A DNA stretch of 64,000 bases from Georgenia satyanarayanai (GTDB lineage Bacteria > Actinomycetota > Actinomycetes > Actinomycetales > Actinomycetaceae). The position numbers were made by a program, and so were the translations under genes. Under the pieces are notes generated by a model. The model did no database searches and was not told the DNA's origin. It was given only the letters and a program-made list of their open reading frames with translations. This document shows positions 1 through 8,139 of the stretch, piece after piece (position 1 is the stretch's first letter; each line of letters begins with the position of its first letter). The stretch covers positions 1-64,000 of the forward strand of contig NZ_UETB01000012.1 of assembly GCF_900116375.1 (NCBI RefSeq), given 5' to 3'.

Positions 1-1
1 C

Positions 2-76
2 TCCACCATCGAGCGCGGCAAACGCCGCGACGACGACCTCGCCCACCGCTACCGCCAATGGCTCCTCGCCGCTTGA
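2..76 (+). CDS. C-terminal end of an unidentified protein (cut by window start)
   Basis: An open frame enters from the left edge and ends at TGA 74-76 after 24 codons. The tail is basic then hydrophobic (ends RQWLLAA). It is too short to assign to a family. It reads in the same direction as the operon that follows but is separated from it by a promoter region. Confidence 0.4.
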   Translation, partial: STIERGKRRDDDLAHRYRQWLLAA

Positions 77-264
77 CAGACCATAGGAGCATCATCGCCC
101 CGGGCGCCGGTGCGCCGGCACTCCCCGCGCCGCTCGGCCACCCACCCCGCACGACGGCACCGTCCGCGAGCGCCCCGCGTGCCGTCATCGACCCCACCTC
201 CAGCGGTGCCCTCCTGCTCCTTCCACCGTAGAACCGACCACTGACGTCGCTCCGCACCACTGTG

Positions 265-294
265 TTGACAGCCACACCCGTCCGGTGCCAGGAT
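265..294 (+). promoter_or_regulatory. Putative promoter of the LacI/ABC operon
   Basis: A perfect TTGACA -35 box (265-270) is followed after 18 bases by a weak -10-like CAGGAT (289-294). It lies just upstream of two LacI-type palindromes, so a bound repressor would block early elongation. Of the 331 bases between the partial gene and the lacI-type start, only this promoter and the two operators were recognised. The -10 match is poor, so this is an inference. Confidence 0.45.
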
Positions 295-307
295 CTCGGC
301 CAATCCC

Positions 308-319
308 GGAAACGATTCC
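308..319. promoter_or_regulatory. LacI-family operator, upstream imperfect copy
   Basis: GGAAACGATTCC is a near-palindrome with the central CG typical of LacI/GalR-family operators. Its centre is 34 bp from that of the perfect copy at 341-354. Two sites suggest cooperative binding, probably autoregulation by the LacI-type regulator encoded next. Confidence 0.6.
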
Positions 320-340
320 AGACCTCGCACCGGACTCGCT

Positions 341-354
341 TGGAAACGTTTCCA
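341..354. promoter_or_regulatory. LacI-family operator, perfect palindrome
   Basis: TGGAAACGTTTCCA is a perfect 14-bp palindrome with a central CG, the hallmark of LacI/GalR operators. It lies 53 bp before the GTG start of the regulator gene and downstream of the putative promoter, as expected for repression of the whole operon. Confidence 0.75.
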
Positions 355-407
355 CCCCACCGCAGGGGCACACCGGCACCACCACTCAACGACGAAGGAG
401 GGCGACA

Positions 408-1448
408 GTGACGTCACCACGCGCGACGCTGGTCCAGGTCGCCCGCCACGCGGGCGTCTCCCTCGCCTCCACCTCCCGCGCCCTGCACGGCACCGGCGCC
501 AGTCCCGCGATGGTCGAGCGGGTGCGCGCCGCCGCGGCGGAGCTCGGCTACCGCCCTCACGAGACGGGCCGGTCCCTGCGGATGAGGCGCACCTTCCAGG
601 TCGCCTTCGCCGTCGCGGACATCGGCAACCCCGTCTACGTCGAGATGCTCACCGCGATCCACGCGGTCCTCTCCCCCCACGGCTACCGCGTCGTCGTCAT
701 GTCCACCGGGGACACGGTCGCCTCCACCGTCGACCTCGTCCGCAGCCTCGAGGGCGGCTTCGTGGACGGCATGATCATCAGCCCCCTGCGCGTGGACGAC
801 GCCTTCGTCGCCGCCGTCGAGGAGGCCGCGGTACCGGTCGTCGTCATCGGCCGCTCCCTCGCCGCGCACGGCATCGACTCCGTCTCCACCGACTCGGCGG
901 GCGGCATCGCGCAGGCGGTGGACCACCTCCTCGCCGTCGGCCGCCGGCGGATCGGCTTCCTCAACGGCCCTCTCGACACCACCCCCGGTGAGGCCCGCCA
1001 GCGCGGCTTCGACGCCGCCACCCGCGCCGCCGCCTTCACCGCCGGCGGCACCGAGGTGGCCGACGACTTCACCGTCACCGCCGGCCTCGCCGCCGCCCAC
1101 CGCCTCCTCGACCGCGCGCACGACGCCCGCACACCGCTCGACGCCGTCGTCGCCGCCAACGACCTCCTCGCGATCGGCGCCATCCGGGCCGCCGGCGAGC
1201 GTGGACTCTCCGTCCCGGGCGACCTCGCCGTCACCGGCATGGACGACACGGACATCGGCCGCGTCTACCAGCCCAGCCTCACGAGCGTCTCGCTCGGCTC
1301 GGGACGGCGCGGCCACCTCGCCGCCGAGCTCGTGCTCGGCCTCGTCGACGACGGCGAGGAGCGGGGACGGTACGTCACCGTCGGCCCCGAGCTCATCGTC
1401 CGCGAGTCGTCCACCCCCACCCCAGCACCCCGCAAGGAGGACGCATGA
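408..1448 (+). CDS. LacI-family transcriptional regulator
   Basis: Sugar-responsive repressor, 346 residues, usual length for the family. The N-terminus has the LacI helix-turn-helix (TLVQVARHAGVSLASTSRAL, then hinge YRPHETGRSL). A periplasmic-binding-protein-like effector domain with family motifs follows (VVAANDLLAIGAIRA, TGMDDTDIGR). GTG at 408 is chosen because AGGAGGG lies at 396-402; the frame stays open upstream but has no ribosome site there. Its stop overlaps the next start (ATGA), so it is cotranscribed with the transporter. It probably binds the two palindromes at 308-354 and responds to the imported sugar, whose identity cannot be read from sequence. Confidence 0.9.
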   Translation: MTSPRATLVQVARHAGVSLASTSRALHGTGASPAMVERVRAAAAELGYRPHETGRSLRMRRTFQVAFAVADIGNPVYVEMLTAIHAVLSPHGYRVVVMSTGDTVASTVDLVRSLEGGFVDGMIISPLRVDDAFVAAVEEAAVPVVVIGRSLAAHGIDSVSTDSAGGIAQAVDHLLAVGRRRIGFLNGPLDTTPGEARQRGFDAATRAAAFTAGGTEVADDFTVTAGLAAAHRLLDRAHDARTPLDAVVAANDLLAIGAIRAAGERGLSVPGDLAVTGMDDTDIGRVYQPSLTSVSLGSGRRGHLAAELVLGLVDDGEERGRYVTVGPELIVRESSTPTPAPRKEDA

Positions 1449-2419
1449 CGGCACCGACGCTCGCCGCAGGAGCGAGGCCGGACGCACCCGCGCCCCGGCC
1501 CGGCCGCGGCTCACCCCGTCGCCGCAGCGGGCTCGAGCGGGCCCGGCGCCGCGAGGCCGCCGCGCTCGTCATCCCCTCGCTCATCCCCATCCTCGTGCTC
1601 AGCGTCGCGCCCCTCGTCATCGGGGTCGCGCTCGCCTTCACCGACGCGCGGCTCGTGCGCAACCCGGAGTACACCGTCGTCGGCGCCGACAACTTCGCCC
1701 GGCTGCTCGACAACTCCTTCTTCTGGGACTCCTTCCGCATCGGCATGGTGTGGGCCGTCTCCGTCACCCTGCTCCAGCTCCTTGCCGCCCTCGGCCTGGC
1801 GCTGCTCCTCAACTCCGGGCTGCGGATGCAGGGGCTGACCCGTGTCCTCGCCCTCATCCCGTGGGCCATGCCGCCCGTCGTCGTGGCGATCATGTGGCAG
1901 ATGATCTACTCGCCCAACGCCGGGCCGCTCAACGCCGTCCTCGGCGGCGTGGGCCTGCCGGACAACATCAACTGGCTGGCGAACTTCTCCACCGCGCTGC
2001 CCGCCGTCATCGTCGTCGGTGTGTGGGTCGGCATGCCGCAGACCACCGTCACCCTGCTCGCCGGTCTCCAGCAGATCCCCGAGGAGCTCCACGAGGCCGC
2101 CTCGATGGACGGGGCCTCCGCGTGGCGCCGCTTCACCGCCGTCACCTGGCCGAGCCTGCGCCCCATCGTCACCTCGATCACGTCGCTGAACTTCATCTGG
2201 AACTTCAACTCGTTCTCGCTGGTCTACGTCCTCACCGAGGGCGGACCGGGCGGCCGGACGATGCTGCCGATGCTCTTCACCTACCTCGAGGCGTTCAAGA
2301 ACCGGAACATCGGGTACGCCGCCGCGATGGGCGTCGTCCTCGTCGCCGTCGTCGTCATCCTCCTCGCCGTCTACCTGTGGTCCCAGTTCCGCGAGGACCG
2401 CCCCGAGAGGAAGGGCTGA
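1445..2419 (+). CDS. ABC sugar transporter permease (MalF-like, CUT1)
   Basis: Inner-membrane permease of a carbohydrate uptake ABC transporter, 324 residues with about six membrane segments. A proline/arginine-rich cytoplasmic N-terminus of about 40 residues precedes the first helix. The EAA loop that docks the ATPase is visible (EELHEAASMDGA followed by PSLRP). It overlaps the regulator gene by four bases and has AAGGAGG at 1434-1440. The second permease follows after a four-base gap. No ATPase gene is present in the operon, so a shared MsiK/UgpC-type ATPase elsewhere is presumed. Confidence 0.92.
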   Translation: MTAPTLAAGARPDAPAPRPGRGSPRRRSGLERARRREAAALVIPSLIPILVLSVAPLVIGVALAFTDARLVRNPEYTVVGADNFARLLDNSFFWDSFRIGMVWAVSVTLLQLLAALGLALLLNSGLRMQGLTRVLALIPWAMPPVVVAIMWQMIYSPNAGPLNAVLGGVGLPDNINWLANFSTALPAVIVVGVWVGMPQTTVTLLAGLQQIPEELHEAASMDGASAWRRFTAVTWPSLRPIVTSITSLNFIWNFNSFSLVYVLTEGGPGGRTMLPMLFTYLEAFKNRNIGYAAAMGVVLVAVVVILLAVYLWSQFREDRPERKG

Positions 2420-2423
2420 GCCG

Positions 2424-3251
2424 ATGCGCACCCTGATCCGCCCCGCCCAGTACGCGGCGCTCGTCGCCTACATCGTCTTCCTGGGCTTCCCGCTCCTGTG
2501 GCTCATCTCGGCTTCGTTCAAGTCCTCGGGCGAGCTGAACTCGCTGTCGATCAGCCTGCTGCCGAACGAGTGGCACTGGGAGAACTACTCCGAGGCCCTC
2601 GCCCGGCAGGGTCTGGTGCGGTCCGCCGCCAACAGCGCCGCCGTCGCGCTCGTCTCCACGCTGCTCGTCATCGTCATCGCGATGCCGACGGCGTACGTCC
2701 TGGCCCGCCTCAAGGGCAAGGTCCGCATGGCCGGGATCGGCTGGATCCTCGTGAGCCAGGTCTTCCCCGTCATCCTCATCATCCTGCCGCTGTTCCTCAT
2801 CCTGCGGACGCTCGGCCTGACCGACAGCCTCGTCGGCCTCACCCTCGTCCACACGACCTACACGCTGCCCTTCGCCCTGTGGATGCTCCAGGGCTACGTC
2901 ACCGGCATCCCCGTGGACCTCGAGGAGGCCGGCTCGATGGACGGCGCCGCCCGCCTGCGGGTGCTCCGCTCGATCGTCTTCCCGCTGCTCGTCCCGGGAG
3001 TCGTCGCCACCGCGATGTTCTCCTTCGTCTCCTCGTGGAACGAGTTCTTCTTCGCCCTCGTCCTGCTCCAGTCCCCGGAGAACTACACGCTGCCCATCAC
3101 GCTGAAGATGTTCATCGGCGGCGAGGGCAAGGTGGCGCTCGGCCCGCTGGCGGCCGGCTCGGTGCTGGCGGCGATCCCCAGCATCGTCTTCTTCTCGATC
3201 ATGCAGCGCAAGCTCGTCGGCGGCCTCATGTCCGGTGCCGTCAAGGGCTGA
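2424..3251 (+). CDS. ABC sugar transporter permease (MalG-like, CUT1)
   Basis: Second permease of the carbohydrate importer, 275 residues, the usual size for MalG-type subunits. It shows the EAA loop LEEAGSMDGAARLRVL and a C-terminus ending in the family-typical GLMSGAVKG. Membrane segments start near residue 12. It pairs with the MalF-like subunit encoded immediately upstream and feeds on the lipoprotein encoded downstream. Confidence 0.92.
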   Translation: MRTLIRPAQYAALVAYIVFLGFPLLWLISASFKSSGELNSLSISLLPNEWHWENYSEALARQGLVRSAANSAAVALVSTLLVIVIAMPTAYVLARLKGKVRMAGIGWILVSQVFPVILIILPLFLILRTLGLTDSLVGLTLVHTTYTLPFALWMLQGYVTGIPVDLEEAGSMDGAARLRVLRSIVFPLLVPGVVATAMFSFVSSWNEFFFALVLLQSPENYTLPITLKMFIGGEGKVALGPLAAGSVLAAIPSIVFFSIMQRKLVGGLMSGAVKG

Positions 3252-3292
3252 CCCCTCAACCCCTCAACCCATCCCCCTCGAAAGGTCGACCA

Positions 3293-4579
3293 ATGAAGAT
3301 CCGTGGAGCCTCCACAGCCGCATGCCTCACGATCGCCGCGCTCACCCTCGCCGCCTGTGGCGGCGGCGGGGACGACGACGGCGCCAGCGCGGACGGGCCC
3401 GTGACCCTCACCTTCCAGTCCCTGTCCGACCAGCCCGCCGCGATCGAGGCGACGGAGTCGATCGTCGCGGAGTGGAACGAGGCGAACCCCGACACCCAGG
3501 TCGAGATCGTCCCCGCCGGCTGGGACGGCATCTACGACAAGCTCATCACCCAGTTCAACGGCGGTGCCGCCCCCGACGTCATCCACTACGAGGCGGCGAG
3601 CATCGTGCCCTTCGCCCGGGACGGCTACCTCGCGGACCTCTCGGAGCACATGTCCGACGAGCGCCGCGCGGACATCCCCGAGGGCATCCTCGACTCGGTG
3701 ACGGTCGACGACCAGGTCGTCGCCTACCCCACCGAGCTGCAGTCCTACATGGTCTTCGCCAACACCACCCTCCTGGAGGAGGCGGGCGTCGAGGTCCCCA
3801 CCGGGGAGACGATGACCTGGGAGCAGCTGCGGGAGATCGCCCAGGCGACGACGTCGGGCGACACCTACGGCCTCGGCTGGGGCCTGGCGAGCCCGACGGC
3901 GGCGTTCATGTCCTTCGCCCCCGGCTTCGGCGGCACCTTCTTCGAGGGCACCGGCACCGACGCGACCCTCACGGTCGGTGAGGGCGAGCTGGCCGTGCCC
4001 GAGCTCGTCCACACCATGGCCTTCGAGGACGAGACGATCCTGCCGGTCACCCTCACCCAGTCCGGCTCGGAGGTCCTCGCCTCCTTCTACGCCGGCCAGA
4101 TCGCCATGACGGTCCAGGGCTCCTTCCAGGCCGCGAACATCGCCACCGACGCCCCCGAGGGCTTCGAGTGGACCGTGCTGCCCCCGCTCGAGGGCCCGCA
4201 GGGCGCCGGCCAGGCCGCCAACCCGCAGACCCTCTCGGTCAACATCGACTCCGAGCACGTCGAGGAGTCGGCCGAGTTCATCGAGTTCTTCACCGAGACG
4301 GAGAACCTCGCCGCCCTCAACGAGGCCGACGCCCTCATCCCGGCGACGACCTCCGCCCAGGAGCACATGGCCGAGAACCTCGGCGAGGAGAACGGCTGGG
4401 CGACCATCCTGTCCTCCGGCCAGCACCTCGTCTCCGCGCCGTACCTCTTCGTCGACGCGTACGCGCAGTGGAAGGACACCGTGGCCACGCCCGCCTTCCA
4501 GCGCTACCTCGCGCAGGAGATCGACACCGCGGGCCTGGGCACCCAGCTCGAGGACGGCTGGACCGAGATCACCGGCTGA
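3293..4579 (+). CDS. ABC sugar transporter substrate-binding lipoprotein
   Basis: Extracellular solute-binding protein family 1, 428 residues. The N-terminus is a lipoprotein signal with lipobox LAAC (Cys22) followed by a Gly/Asp-rich tether. Family features include a FNGGAAPDVIHYEAA region and the GQIAMTVQGSF region typical of maltose-binding-like proteins. ATG 3293 is chosen for the GAAAGG site upstream and the complete signal peptide; the frame is open further upstream without a signal. It captures the sugar for the two permeases. The ligand cannot be named, though the neighbouring enzymes point to a ribosyl- or glycosyl-containing compound. Confidence 0.92.
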   Translation: MKIRGASTAACLTIAALTLAACGGGGDDDGASADGPVTLTFQSLSDQPAAIEATESIVAEWNEANPDTQVEIVPAGWDGIYDKLITQFNGGAAPDVIHYEAASIVPFARDGYLADLSEHMSDERRADIPEGILDSVTVDDQVVAYPTELQSYMVFANTTLLEEAGVEVPTGETMTWEQLREIAQATTSGDTYGLGWGLASPTAAFMSFAPGFGGTFFEGTGTDATLTVGEGELAVPELVHTMAFEDETILPVTLTQSGSEVLASFYAGQIAMTVQGSFQAANIATDAPEGFEWTVLPPLEGPQGAGQAANPQTLSVNIDSEHVEESAEFIEFFTETENLAALNEADALIPATTSAQEHMAENLGEENGWATILSSGQHLVSAPYLFVDAYAQWKDTVATPAFQRYLAQEIDTAGLGTQLEDGWTEITG

Positions 4580-4677
4580 CCCAGGCGCGGGGCGGCCCGG
4601 CCACCGGGCCGCCCCGCGGCACCCGGCCGCCCCGCGGCCACCGCACGTACCGCAACACGAAGGCAGGGAGTAGATCT

Positions 4678-5841
4678 GTGAGCTGGCTGGACGATCGATG
4701 CGTGGCGGTGATCACCGGCGCCGCCGTCGGGGACGCCCTGGGCGGAGCCACCGAGGGATGGACACCGGAGCAGATCGAGGAGCGGCACGGTGGCCGGGTG
4801 CGCGGCATCGTCGGCCCCTGGTACGAGAACTGGCGCACCGCGCGCCCCATCGCGCCCTACCACAAGGGCGACGGGCACATCACCGACGACACCCTCATGA
4901 CGCAGGCGCTCGTGGAGGTCTACGCCAAGCGCCGTGACCACCTCGACGCCTACGCCGTGGCCGAGGACCTCGTCCCGCTGATGATCGGCGAGCCGCGCTG
5001 GATCCCCGAGCTGGAGAGCGAGGCGCTCATCCTCCAGCGGGTCTTCCTCGCCGAGAAGTGGATCGTCGCCCGCCTCCACTACGGGCACGTCGACCCGCGC
5101 GAGGCCGGCGTCGGCAACGTCGTCAACTGCGGCGCCGCCATGTACATGGCGCCGGTGGGGCTGGCCAACGCCGGTGACCCGCGCGCCGCCTACGCCGAGG
5201 CGATCGACGTCGCCGGGGCCCACCAGTCCAGCTACGGGCGCGAGGCCGCCGGCGTCTTCGCCGCCATGGTCGCCGCCGCCGTCACCCCCGGCGCGAGCGT
5301 CGACGACGTCACCCGCGCCGCCCTGGACGTGGCCCACGACGGGACCGCCGCCGCCCTGCGGGCCGTCGTCGACGCCGTCGCCGGCCGGGAGGTCCCCACC
5401 GACGACGACGGCGAGCGCGAGCTGGCCCGCGTCGTCCGGGAGGCCGTGGCCCCCTTCGACTCCGTCGGCCCGGAGTACCGGCAGATGTCGATGGACGCCC
5501 GCCGGCCCTCCCGCACGAAGTCCATCGAGGAGCTGCCCGCGGCGCTCGGCTTCGTCCTCGGCCACCGCGGAGACTTCCGCGGCGCCGTCCTCGGCGCCGT
5601 CAACTACGGCCGCGACGCCGACTCGATCGCCGTCATGGCCGGCGCCGTCTGCGCGGGCCTCGGCGGCACCGAGGTGGTCCCCACCGAGTGGCTCGACGAG
5701 GTCGAGGAGGCCAGCCGCACCGACGTGCGCGCCACCGGCCGGCTCATGGGCTCCGTGGCCGCCGACATCCTGCGCGCCGACCGGGAGCGGGCCCGCGCCC
5801 GCGCCGCGGCGCTCGACCAGCTGGAGGGGGCGCCGGCATGA
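4678..5841 (+). CDS. ADP-ribosylglycohydrolase-family protein 1
   Basis: ARH-fold hydrolase, 387 residues. The family N-terminal motif GAAVGDALGG is near residue 14, the first metal-binding motif HITDDT near residues 67-72, and the second GRDADSIAVMAGA near 311. These bind two divalent cations that in characterised ARH enzymes polarise an N- or O-ribosidic bond. GTG 4678 has GGGAG seven bases upstream. The gene overlaps the next ARH-type gene by four bases. In this sugar operon it more likely cleaves an imported ribosyl or glycosyl compound than ADP-ribosylated protein; that is inference. Confidence 0.85.
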   Translation: MSWLDDRCVAVITGAAVGDALGGATEGWTPEQIEERHGGRVRGIVGPWYENWRTARPIAPYHKGDGHITDDTLMTQALVEVYAKRRDHLDAYAVAEDLVPLMIGEPRWIPELESEALILQRVFLAEKWIVARLHYGHVDPREAGVGNVVNCGAAMYMAPVGLANAGDPRAAYAEAIDVAGAHQSSYGREAAGVFAAMVAAAVTPGASVDDVTRAALDVAHDGTAAALRAVVDAVAGREVPTDDDGERELARVVREAVAPFDSVGPEYRQMSMDARRPSRTKSIEELPAALGFVLGHRGDFRGAVLGAVNYGRDADSIAVMAGAVCAGLGGTEVVPTEWLDEVEEASRTDVRATGRLMGSVAADILRADRERARARAAALDQLEGAPA

Positions 5842-7220
5842 GGCTCACCTGGGCCCAGCCCGAGGACCTCCTCGCGCACGAGCTCGTCCAGTCCGCCGCC
5901 GAGGGCCGGGACGTCACCGCCGTCCGCGAGCGCTGGGTGGCTGCCGGCGGGGACCCCGTCCCGGCCGTGAGCGGCGCCGGCCCGGTGCCCGCTCCCCCGG
6001 CGCTGCGCACCCTGGCCCGCGAGCTGCTCGACGAGCTCGCCGCCACCCCCGCCCCGGCGTCGCCGGCCGAGCCGGACGAGTGGGAGGCGATCGCCGCCCT
6101 CCTGCCCCCGGCCCCGCAGCTCGCCGGCCGTCCCGACGACGACGCCTGCCGCGAGCGCCTCGTCGGAGCGTGGACCGGCCGCGCCGCCGGCTGCCTTCTC
6201 GGCAAGCCGGTGGAGAAGATCCCGCGGCAGGGCATCGAGGAGATCCTCCGGGCCACCGGACGGTGGCCGCTGGATCGCTGGTTCACCGCCGTCGGCCTGC
6301 CCGACGACGTCGCGGCCCGCTGGCCCTGGAACCGCCGCTCGGCCCCGACCTCGCTGGAGGAGAACATCTCCGGCATGCCGGAGGACGACGACCTCAACTA
6401 CCCGATCCTCGCCCTCGCGCTCCTCGAGCGGCACGGCCACGGCTTCACCACCGAGGACGTCGCCCAGCTGTGGCTCGACCACCTCCCCGCCGGGCGGGTC
6501 TTCACCGCCGAGCGCGCCGCCTACCGCAACATCCTCGACGCGCGCCCGGTCCCGGGGACGGCCACCCACCACAACCCCTTCCGGGAGTGGATCGGTGCGC
6601 TCATCCGCACCGACCTCCTCGGCTGGGTGCTGCCCGGTGACGTCCGCGCGGCGGCCCGTCTCGCGTGGGTCGACGCCCGCCTCAGCCACACCCGCAACGG
6701 GGTCTACGGCGCCATGTGGGCCGCGGCCCTGGGCGCGGCGACGATGGTGTGCGACAGCGTCGAGGAGGTCCTCGACGCGGCCGACGCCGCCGTCCCGCCC
6801 GCCAGCCGGCTCGCCGCCGCCGTCCGCCGGGGCCGCGAGGCCGGGGCCGCCTGTGACGGCAGCGAGCCCTCGGTCCGGGGGGGGTTGGACCGGCTCCACG
6901 CCGCGTACGGGGACCTGCACTGGGTCCACACGCTCAACAACGCCGCGACGATCGCCTTCGCCCTCACCGCGGGGCGCGGCGACTTCGGGGCCAGCGTGTC
7001 GATCGCCGTCACGGCCGGCTGGGACACCGACTCCGCGGCCGCCACGGTCGGCGCGGTGGTCGGCGGCCTCCTCGGCGCCGACGGCATCGGCGAGCAGTGG
7101 ACCGCGCCGCTCGAGGGGCGCATCGCCACCTCGCTGCCCGGCGGTGAGCAGCGCATCACCGACCTCGCCGAACGCACCCTGGCCCTGGCCGTCCCGCTCG
7201 CCGCGGCGGTGACCCCGTGA
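5838..7220 (+). CDS. ADP-ribosylglycohydrolase-family protein 2
   Basis: Second ARH-family protein, 460 residues, longer than its neighbour because of an N-terminal extension of about 105 residues rich in Ala/Pro. The ARH core starts near ACRERLVGAWTGRAAG. The acidic metal motif EDDDLNYPI is near residue 181 and GWDTDSAAATVGA near 393, both well conserved. It overlaps the preceding stop (ATGA) and the following ribokinase start (GTGA), so all three are translationally coupled. Two diverged ARH genes beside a PfkB kinase suggest sequential release and phosphorylation of a sugar such as ribose. Confidence 0.85.
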   Translation: MRLTWAQPEDLLAHELVQSAAEGRDVTAVRERWVAAGGDPVPAVSGAGPVPAPPALRTLARELLDELAATPAPASPAEPDEWEAIAALLPPAPQLAGRPDDDACRERLVGAWTGRAAGCLLGKPVEKIPRQGIEEILRATGRWPLDRWFTAVGLPDDVAARWPWNRRSAPTSLEENISGMPEDDDLNYPILALALLERHGHGFTTEDVAQLWLDHLPAGRVFTAERAAYRNILDARPVPGTATHHNPFREWIGALIRTDLLGWVLPGDVRAAARLAWVDARLSHTRNGVYGAMWAAALGAATMVCDSVEEVLDAADAAVPPASRLAAAVRRGREAGAACDGSEPSVRGGLDRLHAAYGDLHWVHTLNNAATIAFALTAGRGDFGASVSIAVTAGWDTDSAAATVGAVVGGLLGADGIGEQWTAPLEGRIATSLPGGEQRITDLAERTLALAVPLAAAVTP

Positions 7221-8125
7221 GCGCGGGGCGCGTCGTCGTCGTCGGCTCGGCGAACGTCGACCTCGTCGTCCCGGTGCCGCGCCACCCGACCGGGGGCGAG
7301 ACCGTGCTCGGCGGCACGCTCGAGCGCCACCCCGGCGGCAAGGGCGCCAACCAGGCCGTCGCGGCCGCCCGCGCGGGCGGCGCGGACACGACCTTCGTCG
7401 GCGCCCTGGGCGAGGACGAGTCCGGCGAGCTCCTCCACGCCTCCCTGAGCGGCGCGGGCGTGCGCACCGACCTCGTCGCGCGCGTCGCCGAGCCCACCGG
7501 GACCGCGCTCATCTCCGTGGACCCGAACGGTGAGAACACGATCATCGTCGCCCCGGGCGCCAACTCCCTCGTCACGGTGGGGCCCGCGCAGGCGGAGCGT
7601 CTCGCCGAGGCGGATGTCGTGCTCGCCCAGCTCGAGATCCCCCTCGAGGCGATCACCGCCGCCGCGGCCGCCCGCCGGGAGGGTGCGCTCCTCGTCCTCA
7701 ACGCCGCCCCCTCCAGGGAGCTGCCGCCGGAGGTGTGGTCCGCCGTCGACGTCCTCGTCGTCAACGAGCACGAGGCGGCCGACCTCGCCGGCCGCGGTGA
7801 CGGCACCGAGCCGGCGGACCTGGCGCGCGCGCTGCTCGCCCGGGTGCCCGCCGTCGTCGTCACCCTCGGCGGGGCCGGGAGCCTCGTCGCCGAGCGCGAC
7901 GGCGAGCCCGTCCACGTCCCCGCGTTCCCCGTCGAGCCCGTCGACACGACGGGGGCCGGGGACACCTTCTGCGGCGTCCTCGCCGCAGCCCTCGCCGGTG
8001 GTGCGCCCCTCGCCGACGCGGCCCGCCTCGCGGCCGCGGCCGGCGCGCTGGCCACCACCGCCCCCGGCGCCCAGGAGTCCGTCCCCACCGCGGCCGCCGT
8101 CGCGGACCTCGCGCGCCACCGCTGA
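7217..8125 (+). CDS. Ribokinase-like PfkB carbohydrate kinase
   Basis: Cytoplasmic sugar kinase, 302 residues, normal for ribokinase. The N-terminal strand VVVVGSANVDLVVPV and the substrate motif HPGGKGANQAVAAAR (about residues 37-51) match ribokinases closely. The catalytic signature DTTGAGDTFCG is near residue 244. It would phosphorylate ribose or a related sugar at O5 using ATP. The GTG start overlaps the ARH2 stop. The gene is one step in the operon that runs from 408 to 12334. Confidence 0.88.
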   Translation: MSAGRVVVVGSANVDLVVPVPRHPTGGETVLGGTLERHPGGKGANQAVAAARAGGADTTFVGALGEDESGELLHASLSGAGVRTDLVARVAEPTGTALISVDPNGENTIIVAPGANSLVTVGPAQAERLAEADVVLAQLEIPLEAITAAAAARREGALLVLNAAPSRELPPEVWSAVDVLVVNEHEAADLAGRGDGTEPADLARALLARVPAVVVTLGGAGSLVAERDGEPVHVPAFPVEPVDTTGAGDTFCGVLAAALAGGAPLADAARLAAAAGALATTAPGAQESVPTAAAVADLARHR

Positions 8126-8139
8126 GCAAGAAAGGCGTC

